The notes beneath the pieces were generated by a model. The model did not search any database and had not been told where the DNA came from. It saw nothing but the letters and a program-made list of their open reading frames with translations. Source: JBIOUF01 sp044866695 (GTDB lineage Bacteria; Actinomycetota; Actinomycetes; Propionibacteriales; Nocardioidaceae). From it: 64,000 bases of DNA. Location: assembly GCA_044866695.1 (NCBI GenBank), contig JBIOUF010000238.1, positions 1 to 64,000 on the forward strand, written 5' to 3'. The stretch's first letter is position 1, and each line of letters starts with the position of its first letter. Position numbers and translations under genes: made by a program. This document shows positions 61,594 through 64,000 of the stretch, in pieces.

Positions 61594-62597
61594 GTGTGCA
61601 CCGGGCGGGGCTCGAGGCCGATGCCGCGGTAGCAGCCGTCGATGAGCGACATGGTCGCGACCGCGTCATCGGCATCGGTGCGGTACGGCGCGCCGTTGCG
61701 CACGGCGTCGACGAAGGCCTGCAGCTGGTAGGTGTAGGAGGTCGCGTTGCCGCAGTGCTCGGTGCGTACTCCCGAACCGGACGTGACGATGATCCGGTCG
61801 TCGTACCTCTGGTAGAGGAAGTCGGGGATGAACGCCTCCCCGGTGCTGCCGACCACCCGCAGCGACATGTCCCAACTCTCGCTGGTCATGCTGCACCGGG
61901 CCAGGCCGGTTGCGCCGGAGGGGAACTCGAGGTACGCGTCGGCCCATTCGTCGACACCGGGGGCCCCGGCCCGTTCGGCGCCCCGTGCGCTGACGAGGCG
62001 GGGTTCGCCGCCGGCGAAGTCACCCAGGACGCGGTGGGCGTGCAACGCGTAGCAGCCGAGGTCCATCAGGGCACCGCCGGCAAGGGCGAGGGACCATCTC
62101 GGGTCGTCCTCCGGGGGCGCGGACATGAACATGGTGCTCTCGACGCGTTGCAGCGTGCCCAGCTCGCCGTCGGCGAGAAGCGACGTGAGCCGCTTCATCA
62201 GCGGGTGGTACAGGTAGTGGAACCCCTCGAACAGCACCAGTGACCTGCCCTGCGCCAGGTCCCGCACCTGGGCTGCCTCGGTGGTGTTGCAGGCGGACGG
62301 CTTCTCGGTCAGGACGTGCTTCCCGGCCAGGATCGCCGCCTTGTTCCAGGGCGCGTGGAGGCTGTTGGCGAGCGGGTTGTAGATCGCCTCGACCTCGGGG
62401 TCGGCGATCACGTCGGCGTAGGAGTCGTGGACTCTCTCGATGCCGTGGGTGTGGGCGAAGTCCTCGGCCCGGTCCCGGTCGCGCGCGGCGACCGCGACGA
62501 GGCGCGTTCCGGTGGCGGCGGCGGGCTCGACGATGGACAGCGCGCTGATGCGTGCGGCTCCCAGCACTCCGATCCGTAGTGGTTCCACGGGTCTCAC
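61590..62597 (-). CDS. Gfo/Idh/MocA-family oxidoreductase
   Basis: 335 residues from a GTG that overlaps the previous stop. The NAD(P) motif is LRIGVLGAARISALSIVEPA, the conserved catalytic segment is GKHVLTEKPSACNTTEAAQV, and GGALMDLGCYALHAHRVLGD is typical of this family. It would oxidise a sugar or inositol hydroxyl. Coupled to isomerase genes on both sides. Confidence 0.88.
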   Translation of the reverse strand: MRPVEPLRIGVLGAARISALSIVEPAAATGTRLVAVAARDRDRAEDFAHTHGIERVHDSYADVIADPEVEAIYNPLANSLHAPWNKAAILAGKHVLTEKPSACNTTEAAQVRDLAQGRSLVLFEGFHYLYHPLMKRLTSLLADGELGTLQRVESTMFMSAPPEDDPRWSLALAGGALMDLGCYALHAHRVLGDFAGGEPRLVSARGAERAGAPGVDEWADAYLEFPSGATGLARCSMTSESWDMSLRVVGSTGEAFIPDFLYQRYDDRIIVTSGSGVRTEHCGNATSYTYQLQAFVDAVRNGAPYRTDADDAVATMSLIDGCYRGIGLEPRPVHT

Positions 62598-63532
62598 CCC
62601 TGGGCCTCGGCAGTCGTGGCCAGCAGGCTGCGGACGTAGGCGGCGCTGGTCCGCACGTCGGTCACGGGCCCCTCACCACGGGGTTCCTCGGTGAGGATGG
62701 TGTCCTGTTCGAGGGTGTACCAGCCCGTGTAGCCGTCGCCCTGCAAGGTGCTCACGATGGTCTCGACGTCGACGTCGCCGGTCCCCAGCGGCCGGTACAT
62801 CCCCTCGGCCACGGCTTCGGTGTAGCTGAGCCGGCCGGCGCGGACCTTGTCGGCGATCCGGCTGTCGACGTCCTTGAGGTGGGTGTGGGCGATGCGGTCG
62901 GGGGCCTGCCGGGTGAGCGCGGCCGGATCGGTGCCGCCGATCAACAGGTGACCGGTGTCCAGGCACAACGAGACCGAGGAGCCGCTGAGCACCCGCTGCA
63001 CCTCGTCGCCGTTCTCGACCATGGTGCCCACGTGGGGATGCAGTACGGCGCGCACACCTCGCTCGGCAGCGTGGTCGCTGATCCGGGTCAGGTTGCGCAG
63101 CAACAGGCGCCAACCGTCGTCGTCGAGGGTGGGTCGGCTGTCGTAGCCGTCCAGCCCGGACGTCGCGGAGAGGACCAGGACCTCGGCATGAGTGGCCTGG
63201 TACTGCTCCAGGATGCGGTCGATCGCCGGGAGCGGGTCGTGACCGGGACGGTGCATCACCACGGGGGTGAAGCCGCCGACGGCGGCCAGCCGGTGGGCCG
63301 CGAGCACCCCGGCCATCTGGTCGGGGTCGGCGGGCAGGAAGCCTTCCGGGCCGAGCTCGGTGGCGGCGAGCCCGATGTCGCGCATCTCGTCGAGCACCCG
63401 GCCCGGTGAGAGCTGGTAGCCCCAGTTGGGGACCTCGCAGACCCCCCAGGAGATCGGCGCCCCGGCGATCCGTGGCCGGCCCGGCGCGGGTGGCGTCGAG
63501 CCGTCGGAGGTGGTGGTCGGAGTGGTGCTCAC
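62594..63532 (-). CDS. Sugar phosphate isomerase/epimerase (IolE-like)
   Basis: 312 residues from the GTG VSTTPTTTSDG. The start of the barrel, GAPISWGVCEVPNWGYQLSP, and ATELGPEGFLPADPDQ, match the IolE/inosose dehydratase-type TIM barrels; SLCLDTGHLLIGGTDPAALT holds a metal-site Asp/His. It probably dehydrates or isomerises a keto-inositol-type intermediate. No IolD, IolB or IolC is in the window. Confidence 0.85.
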   Translation of the reverse strand: MSTTPTTTSDGSTPPAPGRPRIAGAPISWGVCEVPNWGYQLSPGRVLDEMRDIGLAATELGPEGFLPADPDQMAGVLAAHRLAAVGGFTPVVMHRPGHDPLPAIDRILEQYQATHAEVLVLSATSGLDGYDSRPTLDDDGWRLLLRNLTRISDHAAERGVRAVLHPHVGTMVENGDEVQRVLSGSSVSLCLDTGHLLIGGTDPAALTRQAPDRIAHTHLKDVDSRIADKVRAGRLSYTEAVAEGMYRPLGTGDVDVETIVSTLQGDGYTGWYTLEQDTILTEEPRGEGPVTDVRTSAAYVRSLLATTAEAQG

Positions 63533-64000
63533 TGCTGGACCTCGGCTATCCGCACCGGGCGGTGCTGTTGCAGGGAAAGGGTGGCTGCCTCGGCGATCCA
63601 GGTCACGGCGAGCGCGTCGTCGACGGTGCACGGTGGTGGTCGCCGCCCGGCGACGACCTCGGTGAACGCGGTGAGCTCGGCGCGGAACGCGTCGGCGAGC
63701 CGGTCCATGAAGAACGTCCAGGGCTTTCCGGACGGCCAGCTGGTGTCCGGTTCGAGGTTGCGTAGCGGGGTGTGGTCGGTCCAGCCGGCGGCGACGCTGT
63801 CCGCGGTGCCGTGCAGCTCGAGCCGGACGTCGTGCCCGCGCGGGTTGTAGCGGGTGTTGGACACGACCGCGGTGGCGCCGTCGTCGAAGGTGAGCAGGGT
63901 CTGCGCGGTGGCGACGTCGCCGAGCTCGGCGAAGCAGTCGTCGCCGCGGGCGCTGCCGGTGGCGTAGACCTCGACGACCTCCCGGCCGGTGACCCACCGC
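63529..64000 (-). CDS. Gfo/Idh/MocA-family oxidoreductase, C-terminal part (cut by window end)
   Basis: The part within the window encodes about 156 residues of the C-terminal half (LLTFDDGATAVVSNTRYNPR, then SGKPWTFFMDRLADAFRAEL) and a stop at 63529 overlapping the IolE-like start. It is homologous to the second oxidoreductase in the operon; the dinucleotide domain is beyond 64000. Likely the first gene read of this operon in the window. Confidence 0.8.
   Translation of the reverse strand, partial: RWVTGREVVEVYATGSARGDDCFAELGDVATAQTLLTFDDGATAVVSNTRYNPRGHDVRLELHGTADSVAAGWTDHTPLRNLEPDTSWPSGKPWTFFMDRLADAFRAELTAFTEVVAGRRPPPCTVDDALAVTWIAEAATLSLQQHRPVRIAEVQQ

Overview
The window is 64 kb of very GC-rich DNA with GTG starts, tightly overlapping genes and strong codon bias, as in an actinobacterium. 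Scattered palindromic repeats of the type GGTTTCGAGACGCTCG...CTCCTCAACCACC, together with the gene content (DUF4331, SARP regulator, sortase, Ski2-like helicase), suggest Nocardioidaceae, perhaps Nocardioides. That assignment is inference. No rRNA, tRNA, CRISPR or phage genes were seen.

Layout. 1-11.4 kb: ordinary chromosome (DUF4331/DUF2278 group, an HD-domain protein, a Ski2-like helicase, hypothetical proteins, a secreted esterase). 11.5-12.2 kb: a MazF-type toxin-antitoxin pair lying between two copies of a 61-bp direct repeat, one of which is the 3' end of the next gene. 12.2-20.1 kb: a minus-strand operon, in transcription order cupin, MetRS-like protein, FAD amino-acid oxidoreductase, lysine/ornithine N-hydroxylase, ATP-grasp ligase, MFS transporter, ATP-grasp ligase. 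This is the enzyme set used to make N-N bonds (hydrazines) from N-hydroxy-lysine, except that the cupin and MetRS-like halves are separate proteins and the downstream chemistry appears to use ATP-grasp ligases rather than an NRPS. 20.4-25.7 kb: aldehyde dehydrogenase, a LuxR-type response regulator divergent from a histidine kinase, and a SnoaL-like protein.

25.8-46.4 kb is a RiPP cluster. Six short precursor genes on the plus strand share a leader (LAxEIxxLExETFEIxDYAE) and carry different Cys/Ser/Thr-rich cores. Facing them is an 18-kb minus-strand operon: SARP regulator, ThiF-like/RRE F-protein, YcaO, SagB-type dehydrogenase, LanB-type glutamylation protein, SpaB_C elimination protein, a PqqD-like/M50 protease/ABC ATPase fusion, ABC permease, a second YcaO, and an M20 amidohydrolase. 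The cores look thiopeptide-like, but only one SpaB_C protein is present, so a pyridine synthase is not evident. A linear azole- and dehydroamino-acid-containing product (goadsporin-like) or an unusual thiopeptide is predicted. Precursor promoters carry TCAGC-type repeats, including six at an exact 11-bp spacing, which is the geometry of SARP binding sites, so the SARP gene heading the operon probably controls the precursors too.

46.6-56.1 kb: DUF2231 protein, ornithine aminotransferase, a tiny His-rich protein, a GT39-like membrane protein, a TetR/MFS efflux pair with a clear operator, a methyltransferase with an unusual C-terminal domain, and an amidase. Both of the last two, plus DUF4331 and a gene remnant, contain single-base frame breaks. 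56.1-57.0 kb: a VapBC-type toxin-antitoxin pair flanked by arrays of a 22-bp repeat in opposite orientations; the same repeat marks the edge of the RiPP precursor block. 57-64 kb: sortase, CHRD protein, VOC protein, hypotheticals, and a minus-strand inositol/sugar-type catabolic operon (two TIM-barrel isomerases, two Gfo/Idh/MocA oxidoreductases, the last cut by the window end).
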